Below are positions 1 to 15,000 of a stretch of DNA of 64,000 bases, one piece after another; the stretch's first letter is position 1, and the number at the start of each line of letters is the position of its first letter. The notes below the pieces were generated by a model that was given only the letters and a program-made list of their open reading frames with translations, was not told the origin of the DNA and did no database searches. The DNA comes from Balanoglossus misakiensis (lineage: Eukaryota > Hemichordata): NCBI GenBank assembly GCA_040954595.2, contig CM082582.2, forward strand, positions 6,386,001-6,450,000, written 5' to 3'. The position numbers and the translations under genes are program-made.

Positions 1-3000
1 TCTTTCACAGCGATTTCCGACAGGTTGACTTCCAGGGGGCCTCCTGAAAACAAGAGGACAAATTCAGTGTGTGGTACGTTCTACAAACCTGTCTAAACCG
101 GACACCAAAGGGACTGAAAATATTGTCCGGTTTGCTGAGTTGTTCGGTTTATAGAGGTTCATGTAACATGTGGTTCTGCATGTATGCATGTGAAGGGGAC
201 TGGAAAAGGTGTTTGGTATAGACAGGTTTCCAGATTAGACTGGGTTCGGTTTAGACAGGTTTTACTGTATCCCGCTTTTTAAAAATTTACCACTTTTCCA
301 ATCCACAATGTAGTGCATTAATATATCAGACTTGATAAAAAGCGACTGTCAAGCCTGTCAAAAAGCCAGTCTACTGCCAGACTTTTGACAGCCTAAAGAA
401 TCCATCCATCTTAATCGGTCTAGCTGTATATACAGCACAAAACAGACTCCCTTGATTTCTGGTTTCCTTGACAAAGATTTCTATTGCAGACCACACTCTA
501 TCTAAATGCTCTGTCCAAAAAACATCCTCGTAACCCCAATTCTTATGTCACTGGAAACTCCATTAACTCCTATTCATACTTAACCTATCAGCCAAATCAG
601 TAAGGAACAAAGCTGAGATGACAGGCACTCAGCAGTACCTGCCTTGATTCTATCGCAAATCCAATGAAGTCAATAGAATTAATAGACACATAACTGACAT
701 CTTTAACAAATAGCAAGGAATACGGTTCTTTGTATGTAAAACCTGCTAGGAAAATCCACATTTCCAATCTCTTCGAAGTGATTCATGATAAATTTTGTAT
801 AGTGCGTTTACGGTAGCTTCCACAATCTTGGATGAACCATTGCTAGCCTACTGATTATCATTCACTGTGCACACTCTTTTATTTCACTTGTCACTTTGAC
901 GTGTTTTCTCCTATCTTTTCACATACAATTTCACATAAGCCCCATTTTAGTTGGCTCTGCCTTTGGTTTGTAAAACCATTAACACCAGATGTTACCGCGT
1001 CATCCTGCTTTTCAGCTCAACCAAATATATTTCAAATCTTGACGTCACCATTCCTTTTATATAAATTATTTTATTTCCTGTTGAAATTGAAAAGCACAAG
1101 GACAGCTGAGAAAATTTCTGTTGGCAGAGATGTCTGGTTCACAGAAGTTCTTCAAGTTAAATTGTGTCACAGTGACTGTGTCCTATATGTGACGGGAAAT
1201 GGAACTGACGTTCAGTTTACACAGGTATCCAGATTACAAAGGGTTAATATTTAGACAGGCTTCACTGTAACAGTCAAATAAAGCACTAATTAATTAATAA
1301 ATCTATTTGTTTGTTTGTTTGTTTTTCATATACTTTGTAAGTGCCATGTATACCTTGGTTATTGAAAGCATATACCAATTTGAAAATCTCCAGGGAAATA
1401 CCTTGCAAAGAATCTATACGCCTCAACAGACAGCAGCCAATTACCCTGTAAGCCAAATACAATCTACCAAGACTGCAAACAGCTGCTTGTGCCGTCTTAG
1501 TCTTTTGTTCGAGATAAGCTTTATCACACCAACAGAGTACTACTACCCTTCAGCGGATATCTGACACATGAAACAGGAGCATACAGCATCATTCCTCACC
1601 CTACAATAGATTTGTACATTATCAATTATTTTGTGTATTATAAATTATTCATATGCCCATCAGAATATTAAACATAATCTCGCCTACACCTCCGAGCCCA
1701 TAATATCTGATTAAGCATCACAGCCCCTTTACAAATGACAAAGAGCAAAATCACCTGAACGTGCATTTAATTCAAATGACAGCACTCAATATATTCATGA
1801 TACCGACATATTGTTATGGTCACGCTCAGATCAATAAGACTCACATGAATCATGTGTATATATTCGTATATATATGGCATATATCATATATTATATACGG
1901 TATATATATACATCATTTTTTTAATAAAGGAACAATGTCATTATAAATGACTTGACACTTCATTCAAATATTGACGTGAAATTAATGAGCATTTTATTTC
2001 ACAATACATCCATTGGAAATAAGCAACGAGGCACCAGTCAAATAACACAAACTGCGGTGGGGGGGGGGGGGGGGTACTATCTTTCGGCGAATACGTCACT
2101 GCAGATTGGATGACGTACTTGAAATGTGGACTGTTTGCCTAGATGACTAACTGGTTCCAGTTATTTCGGTCAATTTTACACAGTTCAACTTCTCACATGA
2201 TTTGATAGGGAAGATAGCGATCGATCGTCACTGTGAGTTTACGCCAGATTTTTCAAAGCATGATTGCCACTTTGCTGTCACAGTTCTAAACCTCCCCGTA
2301 TGTGTACAAAACGTAGGTACATGCAGAAACCAGGCATGTTTCGTATAGGAAGACATGCAAGGGTCAGGGCTTACTACAACTGCAAATTTGAGAATAGTCC
2401 CGTACGATAATCTTGAACAATTTCAATTCAAGAAACTGTCTCCAAATCTGCGGATTATAATCACAGAATGTATACAACTGTGTGCAGCATGTACACAAGT
2501 AGGTGAGGGGGTCATACAAGATTATGAGAATTTGGAGTTTAGAGACAAAACACTGCACCCTGATGTCATCCCCAATGATATAATTTGTTTAGAATATGGC
2601 ACGTACTCCTCACCAACTGACCTTTCCACTACAGGTACGTATTCATATAAGACTGCAAAAAGCAGGTCAACCAGCATTTGTCCAACATTCTTGTACAGGT
2701 AAATAATCACTGTTATGAAAACAGGCTTAGGGAAATCTGTGATATTCTAGATCCTATCAACTCTATACGTTTACCCAGCACAATTTCAGATGTAATCTCT
2801 AGAAGTTGATTGACCTGGCTTAAAAATTAGGGGGTTTAGATTATATGTCTCTCCTGACCTCATAACTACAAATTAAAATTTTGTCAGCGCTACTTGACTC
2901 TACTGACACAGAATGTCAACATTGGTTATTTTGCGCTGACGTAATTCATATTTTTTTCTTATCTATCTGACAGTGTTGACACGTACTGTTTGAGGTAAAC

Positions 3001-6000
3001 ACTTCATGGAACCGGTCTGAAATCTAATTTTACCATGACAACCACAATCAACACCTGACCTGCATATGCAGTATGATCACATCACATGACAACGTATGAG
3101 GGTACGAGAGCGTTAATATTTTCCCTGGCACACCGCATCTGAGTCATCTCGACTTTGTTATTGTTGGTTTTGAAGATCCATGTTATTTATCAGATTAATC
3201 AGGTGGCAGGAAATTTGATTAAACTAGATTAAAACTTCCTACAAAGCTGAACAGTATAAAAGAAAATATAGCTGATGCGTGGATTGAATTTATAATTGAC
3301 CTTTTAATACTAAATGGCATATAATGAAATAGATCATTTGCAACTGCTCTCTTCCCTTGAGGGTGAACAAATGTATTGGCCAGACAACTTCGCAACACCT
3401 ATGCGCCTTTTACCAAATGAGATTTCTATGAAATCTGAATCAATTCCAGTAATTGTGACGCCAGTAAAACCTCGCGACATTATATAGTTCAGAATTTCAT
3501 ATACATCTACTGCTATAACCTATGGCATTTTATCATATAATGCCTTTTTGTATTAATCCAGTATACACAGATTCCCAATATGGCTGACGTGCTCATGCAT
3601 TTATGTGCCCATACACATACTGAGTGAATGAAGCATTGTGTTTGACTGGGATGCCAATTTATTTTCATATTTCTGTAACAATTTCATTCGGTTCCATTGC
3701 TTTGATTTCATGGCAGACAGCTTTCTTCTAAAAATTAACCAAAAAATATATGCTACTGGTATATGAACATTTAATGATGGAAGGTGTGTAATAATAACAG
3801 GAACTCAGGACTCTGTATGCAGTAGAATAATTGGCCATATGAATACAGCTTGTTCAGCACAATACATACCTGAAGCCCTCGTCCATGGCCAGGCTCCCAT
3901 GGCTGTAAAGGCAGTATTATGTGAAAAATCCTATGTTTTGATGATAATTTCAGGTTCAGTACCACTAATGATCTCACACATCATCATGAGAAAATATTCA
4001 TTTCTCAGATGAACCAAAAAAATAACCAAAATGGTTAAAATAGTGTATGGCCAAAGAAAGTAAATTTTTCGTTTTGCGTCCACTCAAAAGGTATAGGCTA
4101 GCTGCTAAGTGGTTATAAAACACACACAAAATTTATCACAAAACAATATGCCTTCATTCGATATTTGTCTCATGCTGTAGCCATTTTACATCACCAAATG
4201 GTCATTTGATGGCTGTAATATGACTACAAAGAGAAGTATGGCTGCAATGTGAAAGTCAAGGCTTTTGCAACCCAATATTGTCCTTGAGGAAAACTTTGCG
4301 TGTGTGTATTTCTCGAAAAACCTACGCATGCATGGACGCAAAACAAAGAATTTACTTACCTAGGGCGAATGATGACTTACGTATTCCTGGCAACCTTGTT
4401 TCTGGGCAGACTTCTGATGGATGTAGTTCAACTGGAGGAAGATAGTATTCTATATTCTCATCATCAGGTATATTGTATCCATGTGGATCTGTGCCATTGG
4501 GCATGGTATCAGCACTCGTAAAACTGGCTTGCCATCGTCGTATTTTGGCTCCTATACTTTCACTCATAGAGAATGATGAATAAACAAGTGCATTAGCTGA
4601 AATAGAGAAGAAGAAAAATCAAAATTATTATTATTATTAATTAATTAATTATTCACTTAATTAATTCTCATTCATTCATTCATTCATTCATTCACTCACT
4701 CACTCTTTCATTCATTCATTCATTCATTCATCCATTCATTCACTCACTCACTCATTCATTCATTCATTCATTCAGTCATTCATTCATTCATTCATTCATT
4801 CATTCATTCATTCATTCATTCATTCATTCATTATCAACAACCAAGTGAACCAGTGATCAAATACCTCAATCAACCAAGTGTGTAAATCAATAACAAGGCA
4901 GAGTTCCCTGTACCAAACCTTTGAACCCATGTCCTGTGATCCAAACACTCTTAGTCTTACGTTCAATGTGTTCAATGTCTGGGTAGCAGTTATGCAAATT
5001 CCACAGTAGGTAAATACCACGCTGGTTGAAATCTGAGTGGTTCATATATGTCAGGGACGGAGAAGACGACACAACATTCCTGTATAAATGTTCACACTAC
5101 GGCATACCTCCTGAAGACGTGATTACTACAAAAGTCATAACATACACTAGCCCAGCAATTTGTATGAGTCAGCCACTCAGCCAGTTAGATATGTAGGAGT
5201 CAACAACCCTAAAAAGTATGCTCTGAATTTTTCTCTCTATACCAATCTTCTCCTTATCCTTAGTTGACAAAAGTAAACATAATTTTGAATTTGTAGAAAT
5301 TCTCATGTACGTGTACACCACAATAGTGTGACTCCTGACCCTTTTATTATTTAACTTGTTCATACACCAAAATGGGCTTTAATCTCAAGTAGGGCTGATG
5401 ACTCGGTACGTGTGAGTATTTTGTAACATATCACATCCGGCAGATGAGCAGATGATATCCGGAACATTATCTCTTAGCGTAGCAAAAAAACCCACAGCAG
5501 TCGAGATTCCAGACTACTCTATCTTAGACAGGACCATTTCCTTTTCCATGGATTACCGTCACAGAATACCGGCATCATCCAATCCCCATCGCCAATAGTA
5601 ACGGTGGAATGTCAATTTTAAAAAAAATCGAATTTTGCAAAAATGGTTACCGAGGTGATGGAGGCACTGAACTGGCTTATCCAGTAGTAATCAGTAAAAC
5701 ATGGAATGTACCCAGTACATGTAGGCTTGCCATTTGACCCAACCTCTGTACACATATCACACTTCATATGATCAGTTCATCTTGCGATGTGGGGTATCAA
5801 TGGTCCAATATATAATATATTCAGCAGGTGAAATTTAATATCAGTAATCAAAAGAAAATAAGAGACAGTATTTTAACCATTTACATTAGAGCATATCTCT
5901 CATTATTAAAAAATTATCCTACACAGGAATTTTTATTTGAGATATTTTGCTTCACTAATGTTTCAATTGAGACAATGATATCCAACAGTGGATCTTAGTG

Positions 6001-9000
6001 CATATGCTTTTAATTCAGCCCTCCCTTATTCACTACTGAGAATGCAAAATGCATTTTCAATGAAAAAGACGTATTTTGCATTAATTGGCATGGTTGGTTG
6101 CTCGGACAAACACACGGAAGTAGCTACTGAGATGTCAGTATTTTTATTTTAAAATTATAACTGTATAGCCCTTGACTGACATCTGATATTTCGTCTGATG
6201 TACGTGTCATTTGTCGTTTAAATTATACTGACGTCTGTTTCCATAGACAGAAATAACCCAATATGCAAGATCAATTGTTTCTATTTACGGGTTTCAATCA
6301 TTATTTGCTGGTATGAATTGATGACTCCAAATTTTTACAGTAATTTTCAGAGTCCAAATGGCTTGCACTTTGAAGTATTGCTGTTTTACCTGAATTTATT
6401 ACAGTCAAGGTGGGAATATATAATACTGTAAGAATTAAGAGATTGATAAATATTACAGTACCATACATTCACCATCTGGGTTAATCACTGAGGGTATGCT
6501 TTGGCGTTTACGGATGAAAAACCAGAAATTATTAATTGGAACACGCAGCAATAATTGCTGGCAAAAACAATTACCCATAGTTCCCAGTATGGTTGCTCAG
6601 TGTGGATTGACTATGCATAGTTGTTGCTAAGGACGGCAGTGCATGATCTCATGATCATTTACCACCTGGTCATATCCCAACCCTATAATTCCCTAGCACC
6701 AACTGGAGAGTGGACAACTTCCAGTAGGTAAATGTCTGAGGAGGGTAACAAGCTTTATACCCCCAGCATTGCTGTGTTATTAGGAAAACAGTCTTTTACC
6801 TTCTGCCCTGGGGACCATCTTGCTCCATTTCATGAAAAGTGACAAACAAATTGGTTCATATATAACAAATTATTTCTTTGTGCAAATATAGGCCACTCAT
6901 TCTGTGTTTAAAATGTAACTGTCACAACTGGAGAGTGATTATGTACCATGATGTAGGACTTAAAGAAATTGGCATAAACCAAAAATGGTGTATGTGAGTC
7001 AGACATTAAAAACTGCATTAACAAGTCATGGATAGTTTCCCTGGAAGAAGATTATAGGTTGGAATCTACATCATCTGAAACAACTGAGGGAGAAATAATT
7101 AGTGATAATGTAGACAGTCAGACAGACAGGGACAAAGACATTATGTTATAGGCATCGATCGTTAATTCCTCCATCTTATTGATTGAAACTAGCTGTCAGA
7201 CAGACGGGCCGAGAAAGAGAAATTTTTCTGTCGTAGTTGACTGACTGGAAATTATGCGAGAATCTATGTTGATGTGACCTATTCAATTAATATTCTTCGT
7301 TCAGGGTTGTCAAGATGTTTACTATTCGTGGGAGTGCTGCTGACTGCTGCTGAACTGGTCGTTGCCATAGAAACCATTTGACTTCAATAGGTGTGGTCAT
7401 GCTCCACTGGGTCCCGAGGTCAGACAGATTGTGGAGAATTTGCATTCAGCATGTTTAGAGTGCACGGCCATTATATGAGCAGAATGTGTATGAGTGTGTT
7501 TGGAATGGGGTCATTGTGATAGGAATTGGAATATGGACCTTATTACCATGCAAGCTGTCAGACGTACATTTTATTTAACTTGCTTGAGAGCAGCACACTG
7601 AATTCTTTGGAAAATCTATAGCTTGTCTTCAGACAACAAGTTTCACATTTCCTCATGCATGTACAAGTTACTACTCCCACCCCATCATTGGCACACTCAA
7701 TTAATTGTGATGATGCACATCATCTTTGCTCGAAATGTATCAATACGATAATGTTAGACTAGGTGATCACATGACTGTCAGTACAAAAATTTACATAGGG
7801 CAAATACAGCACATGTACAATAGGGAAATTCATTGGTTGAAATTTGACTCTCAATCACAATGTGTAGTGAATATACAATGAAGGAGACGGAGATCGAGTC
7901 TTTTGTGCTTGGAAGTCTGATCAATGATCCATTGATGAAGAATTGAACCCTTGGAGATTTTGTGTGTGGTGTCGATGCCCTGACTGGGCTGAATATCCAG
8001 TGTTCTTGTTACTCGAGGGGTACGTGTGCTCATTAAGCATCTATGACAGAAGAAATAGATTGTTCTGTACAGTAAGGCCCACATCTATAATTCACTGCAC
8101 TTAACGAAGCTCTCAACACCTCCAGATAGTAAACCCCTATCCTTTGCTATTTTGCATACTAGCCAGATGTTCAACTGGGGGGTATTTCTGTCACACAGCT
8201 CATTTGAATTACCCGCACACGTACGTCATCAGCCCTCCCTAAGATAGTAACATAATGCCGGCCATTACCTGACTTAATTCTGATCGAAACATCATTGATG
8301 AGACTTGACACAGTGATCGACAGCCAGTATTTTATATCAGTCGTAATTTGGCCAACAATGGGAGGTGATCTAACCAAGGACTCATTTGCTTTAATATATC
8401 TTAATTTCCTGCAAGTAATTGCAGGGCCCTGCATGTGCAATTTAACTAGTCTGAAGTAACCATACTCCAATGAAGGGCCTGATTTGTCTGCTTGTATTAA
8501 TCCAATGGGGCTATTTTCAGAGTGTACATAAGTGGTCGGTAAATTAAGAGCCAATCTGCTTCATCTCAGAGGACAGACTCTTCATGCTCTGTCACTGCTC
8601 TGCGAAGCAACTCGATCTACACACTACAGGAAGAAAATCAGAAAAACTCTTTGTACATGAACATAAATTTGTTCATCTACTGGTACTTGTAAGATTCCTT
8701 ATTATGTTCTCTCTGTTCAAATGGAAAAAAAACAGCGTATAAGTCATTGAGGGAGCATCGGGACTCAACACCTTATTTATCACAGACACATGCAGCCAAC
8801 CAGAGTTCACTATCATGGCGTCATCCGTGTATTCTTGTGACCTAAGAGCGCCACTGGCACACTGTTACTCTCCAGCATTTCCATTTCTGCAATGACCGAT
8901 GACTCAACCCGGAACTGGAGAAATGCAGTTTACTTATACTCAGGGGCTGCACACAATTCTCAAGGGCAAGTGATTCAACTGTGGCACCGTCCTTAGCAAC

Positions 9001-12000
9001 ATCCGTAGTGCAAAAGTAAAAACCCACACGATTGAAACATTTTTTTGTGTGTGTGAATTGCTAAATGAAGATTTCAACTTGAAAATGTACTACAGATACA
9101 TTTAGTAATACTTAATTCAATTCATACTTAGTAACTTAAATTTGAATTTGATAAACAAACATAGAGGAAGTTCTTTCACTGCCAACTTATGTCGTTGAAG
9201 GTTATACACCTGTGTGATTCATCCATCAAGAAGTGATAACAAACACACGTACTGTGGACTTTCTCATCTGCAAAAATGCATATGACACCCTCGTTTTGAA
9301 ATCAGATACAACCATCATTCTGAACACCTTTGTCTAGACTCAGAGAGATGAATCATGTCTTCCAGAATGATCAGTACAGTATACAGTAAAAAGTACACCA
9401 ACAGTTTAATAAGGCAGGTTATTCTTGTGAGATTCAGTGAAATAGAGATCGCTGAAAATTGCTTCCAGGTTATACTTCCGTCAAGGCTGAGAGAGTCCAA
9501 GCACAAGATTCGAACAATGTGACAATTAAGGCATGTCCTGTCAAATGTCTGCCAGGGAGTCATGATGCAATGACACGTACGACAGCGTTTTGTTATAAAA
9601 ATCATTTCAAATCCCCCCAAAAACCCTCATAAGCTGGCATTTTTAATGAAAACACTGACCAGTTGATACCTCCTTTACGAGAAAAACCGAAATTTATGAC
9701 TGAATTTCATTTTGTTAAAAATCAACAAAGAAGTTTTATTATTCACTTTTGCCAAGGATCAAGGTCTGTTTATTTCCTTGCCAGCACGAACACATAGCAA
9801 CCCACAGCAACTGGCATATTTTATTATAAAGTAAGCAAGAACATTACAAACATATAAATCATGTAGATTGAACAAATGAAAGGAGAGCGTACAGGTAACT
9901 CCTTGAATATTATTAAAGTCAGACTACTACAGTGAACTTTTATGTTCACACTCGCAACCCTTAACTGTATCCATGGCAACTGAATCGCTGCTGGACACAT
10001 CCTTTTTTAATAATAATGCCATCTAACAGCAGAGAGGTCTTGTACCTGTAAGATGTCCTCACTGAACGTCAAAGCACGGTATAGCTAGACTAGTTTAAAT
10101 TCTCCATACAATGGTCTGTTGGAACCAACAAACACCACAATTTGTTTGCAGGTATATTATCCAAAACAGGGCAATTAACCTTAGCTTTTCATTTTATTGC
10201 TGTAAATTCTTTTGTATCCTTGGATGTACATATAATACACAATACATGGGTTCAATGGAGCTTTTATACAGTAACTGGGCTCTGACCTGTTGACTAGCCA
10301 ATTTCATTTGGGGAAAGTTATTTACTGACTAAAAGCTCAGTTCATATGGTTGCGCAAACTCAACAATACAAAGGCTTATTCATTATTTATAAACATGTCA
10401 CTCAGTATTTTATGAACATTAATACATACCACAATGAAAGAATTTCTAGTTGCAAGATTGTAACATACATGTATACACTTCTCGAAAGTTGAATAGGTAC
10501 CTGCCTGAATATAAATCTTATATAAATGAATACTTGGTAACTATATATATGCAACAGCACTTCATCCAGATAAGATAAAGAATTCCTATTCTTCATGAAA
10601 AATGGCTAGGATTTGCATCAATCACTTTCCGGCATTTCTCCCCTGAAGACAAATCGCATGTCTTGGAGCTGGACTTCTGAAAGCTTGCATTGAGACTTCA
10701 TGAAATATTCAATAAGATGCACTTCAAGGGAGAAGTCAAAGACGTTACACATACATTTCATTATGGTTCCTACACTGTTGTTAAAACCTGAGACATATAA
10801 TACCCACGCTAACTCTCACCCTAGTGTTATCACTATAGCAACAGAACCATCACGTGTGACTGCAGGCAGGGATCTCATATACTAAATCACATTGAGGCCA
10901 CATTATACAGGTATACTGTCTAACCACATGTATTTTTCAGTGTAGGTTTCTGACCAGTCACACGTGACTATAACCCTGACAGAAGAAAGATTAATTTCCT
11001 CTTCTAACATAGTGCCGTGGGGCTGTGTTTTTCATGTACAAAGGGTTGAAAGTGATTTGTGATGTGTATTGTATGTAAATGTGGTCAATTCTTGTGAGTG
11101 AGTAGGTGGATGAAATGGGAGCGTAGAGTAATACATTTATTGCATGCATGGCAGTGTCTAATCAGTCATACGTGACTAAACACTGACCAAAGAAAGATTA
11201 ATTTCACCTGACCATTGTATGAAGACAGTGAAACGAAAGCAATAAGCCTTTGTTCATACATAGGAGGGAGACTAATTTCTCTACGACCAGAATAAAAAGT
11301 ATGTGTCACCATTAATTTCACTTATACCATAAGTACCAGCTCTGTGTACAAATTTGGGATATTTACTTTTTGCTAGCTCAATTGACCCAACATTCAAGTA
11401 AGAGTCAACAACCCCCATATATTTCTGCTGTTAGTCTGTCCTGAAAATAGACCTCTGTTGAATTGTCCTCTTGAACCACATATATGTACAAGATGACCAA
11501 CCTGATCGGAATGTGCTTACCCTACACATGGCTTAACGCTTTCCCCCAGTTTCCTCTTCAGAAGTCCAACCTTGCCATAGAAAACAATGGGTTTGGACTG
11601 GACCATGGTGGTGAAAGGGTCAAAGCCCCATGAGTTGCATCTTTAAGGAAATTATCATGAAGCTTATTTTCAAACTTAACTAATATTAGCCCATACAGAT
11701 GTATGCACTGGTATATGCAAGTATTATAGCCCTTTAAGTATGAGTGCATAGCAAGTTTTGCGGCAAAGGAATATGGCTGCAGCCACCATGGGGAAATGAA
11801 AAATACAATGAAAACGTTGCATTTCCCACTTTGAAACTTCATATTTAACATGATCTCTGCCACGCAAAGCTAGGTATGTTAATTGTACCTCTTGCATGAA
11901 TACCAGTTTGGAATGTGTAAAAATATATTTTATTGAGTATGAAAATGTCAATGAAGCAATCAGGTATTACCTTGGGGTAATATGTGCACACACTGTCTGA

Positions 12001-15000
12001 CCTTATGGGGGTCAAAATAACATGACCCAAGGATTGATGAGGTCACACTGCTATCATTTGCTATCCTCTGATTACTGGTGTATTCACACCCATTTATTTG
12101 TCACAGTGTACTGAAATATGCTTTTTATTGATAGTCTTCACACTACTGGAGCCTGGCTGCCTTGATTCTACTATCACAAGATTAGATGGCCCCCCAAAAA
12201 AGAATTATTTACGTTTTGCAACCAAGTAGGTTTTGCTGACCTCTGCACGACCTCTGAAAGATCATAGGTAGCAGATAATGCTTTAACCGCCGTTTTAAGA
12301 AAGAATCAGTGATTGTTAATCTAGCAGGAGATAGAACAAACACCAAGGAACACCAAAGTTAACTACATATGTGGAGTTTTCCACCATCAAGTAACTGATT
12401 CTACAAGCAAACTGTAATTTTGAATCAGAAATCATGGTTTAAAAACACAAAAAAAAACAAAGTCATTGAGTATCACCATGCAATTCAATTACTGACAAAG
12501 TTAGCAAACTTCATGTTTGATGTTTAAGGTCTGTGACCTCTGGATTGTGTGACCTTATACAGTGTCATCCTCAAATAAAATCGTGACCCAAGATTTGTAT
12601 CTGAGAAGGTAGAGTGTGGTATCATTATAGATAAGATTACTAAAGTGCACTGTTGACAGATGCATGATCATGGTCTTGCAAACACTGTTAATGCAAGTCA
12701 AAGTGACATTGCAGGCTTTTCTATCAAAGAGCAGGAGCTATATATGAAGATGGGAGATTTATGGAACAGTCACAGTAAAAGATGGATACTCATTAAATCT
12801 GGACACTGCAGTATTCACCCCTTTCCACCTACCCCCCCCCCCCCCCTTCGCACCCATTTCCCTGCACAGAGTGACAGAGGTCCAACCTCACCACAGTAAA
12901 CAATAGGTTTGGACCAAACCATGGTGGTGAAAAGGGATAAAGTACACAGAAGCCCTCAAACTGCTAACCTTTGTTTGGCTTCCTTCTGTTAGCTGTTTAT
13001 AGCCATGTAATGAATTGCTGCCATCTGCCTCATCTTTTGTTAAAAGATGTATGCGTATTAAATGGCACACCTATATTGAAATTGTGCGTCAGCAACACAT
13101 CCAAATGATTCATTACTTTTACTGTTTATTACAAGTATTGCTGCCCTAACACAACTTGTGTGCACTGGCATAAAATCCCAATCCGTCATAACACGTATAT
13201 GTATCCCATCATGCAACTGTTGCAGTGATTACTCGGGGTGTGTAGTAGACTTGATTTTATAAAACGTGACTACCTTATCATCGTTATTCATCACAGATTT
13301 CGTGTTGAATTCATGTGATAGGTGTTCCATTTTCAGGATATTACACATCCTACAGCATCATTGACAAGCCAGGCACTTCAGAATTAACCACGACTGGTCC
13401 TTGTGACTACAGCTTGGTAGCCTTGTTTTGTTTACAAATAAAAACCCATGTTGGTCAGACAAGTTCACCTGCCATGATGGGAAATACAGCACACTGCATC
13501 ATGGACAGAGGAGCCCATGTTTTTAACTGATAAATTTCAACAATATTTGCCGTATTTTTATTCAACACTGGTTTATCTTCATTTGCTAATGTGAGACATT
13601 TTGATTTCCACTTCAGTTAATGATTTCATGTTTTGGGGTCCCACAGTAGAAAGTGCAGGAAATTGAAAAGTGTGTTTTCAGGATGTTAGGGTCATCAATA
13701 AAATATGTATTTTATCTTACTGCACATATTACGAAGGACAAATATTTTGAGGATATAACTTTTTACCATGTCCATTATGCTGATTAAAACCAGATCAGCT
13801 GAATTCAACCAGAAAATGGCAAAATCTTGAAAAGATGGAGAGTTTTAGTTGTTTTTGCTTTTCGTAATGACCATACCCAGTGCTCCTTTGTTGAAATAGC
13901 TCTCAGCTTGTGACGTACCAGCACTGGACACAGACTGCCTTGTATTAAAGCTTTTTCATCTCTACACATAATACTTGCACTGTCAATGCCTGCCATCTAG
14001 ACAATGTTTGGTTTTCGCTTTCAAGGACATGTTTTCTACCCCACCACCCCTCTATTGTAATACCACACACCCAGGTCAGATGTGTAGGTGTAACATGGGG
14101 GTTGAAAATTTTGACTGGAATTTTACAACGTATCCTCTAGTAGACCAGTGCACCTTATTGAGGTCAGCGCTGCCTTCAAAGACACTCTCACTTCTGTTAA
14201 GTTTTCCGTAAATATTTTTTATGTTTTTCTTCCAGGTTTACTCGTATAGGCTATAAAGAAGACGAGTCATTAAAGTATTCCAGAATTTAGAGGTCCTGAC
14301 CTGGACCACTCCACCACGAACACAACTATAGACCTCATGGCATCATGGCATACGTGTAGGTGTATTCACGCCAACGGATTTGATGTCATGCAGCATGACA
14401 CTGTGAGTTCAAATAAAACCAAAAAGGCTTAGTTTTGTTTATGCTGAGTGACACATACGCATGTGTTGCAGATATATACATGTATGCCATTAATAAAGTA
14501 CATCACCAAATGCTACTGTGCACATCAATCATTGGCTGGGTGTTAAAATCCCTGTGTTCTTGACCCCTGACCTTGAGGGCAAGTACACCGTATAACAGAA
14601 ATAAACTGAAACTCATGCAGCAAATGTCACTTTTCATTTACTTTTCTGTAGAAATTTATTCATCTCGTTTGCTTTGTACTATCACTACATTTGTCATTAA
14701 ATTGAAAATGACCCCAGCAAGCTATCAAAACATGTCCATGTCAAACATCCAAAAATACCAGTAAATATCTGCATCAGCTAGCCTTGTAATTATTTTTATC
14801 TCATTAACATAATACGATAATCATGAATAGCTGTGAACTGGCGAAGGTGGCATCTGGTGACACAGTTTTTGTTATAGCCCATGCCCTAAAATTGGTTCTA
14901 TACAGAGCTATATGAACACAACTCAAATCGAGCACTGCTATAATTTATCAATGATGATGTTATATTAGTGTTTTGGAATATGAGAGAAATTTAGCTGTCT

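Larger units (their letters stand above)
44..3869. other. Presumed intron with dispersed repeats, no coding signal
   Basis: This stretch lies between the two leftmost presumed exons of the minus-strand gene. Its open frames are short and lack family character. It holds two diverged copies of a repeat rich in GGTTTAGACAGG-type words (about 84-275 and 1195-1272), a 16-G run at 2059-2074 and AT-rich DNA around 1856-1912. Nothing else was recognised. Confidence 0.5.

Noticed and set aside
4670-4832. Possible CRISPR-like or satellite array
   Set aside because: Simple CATT tetranucleotide repeats without spacers, in a eukaryotic genome.
8171-8554. 127-codon open frame on the minus strand
   Set aside because: No domain character, no fitting splice sites in the phase of the surrounding gene, and composition like intron DNA.
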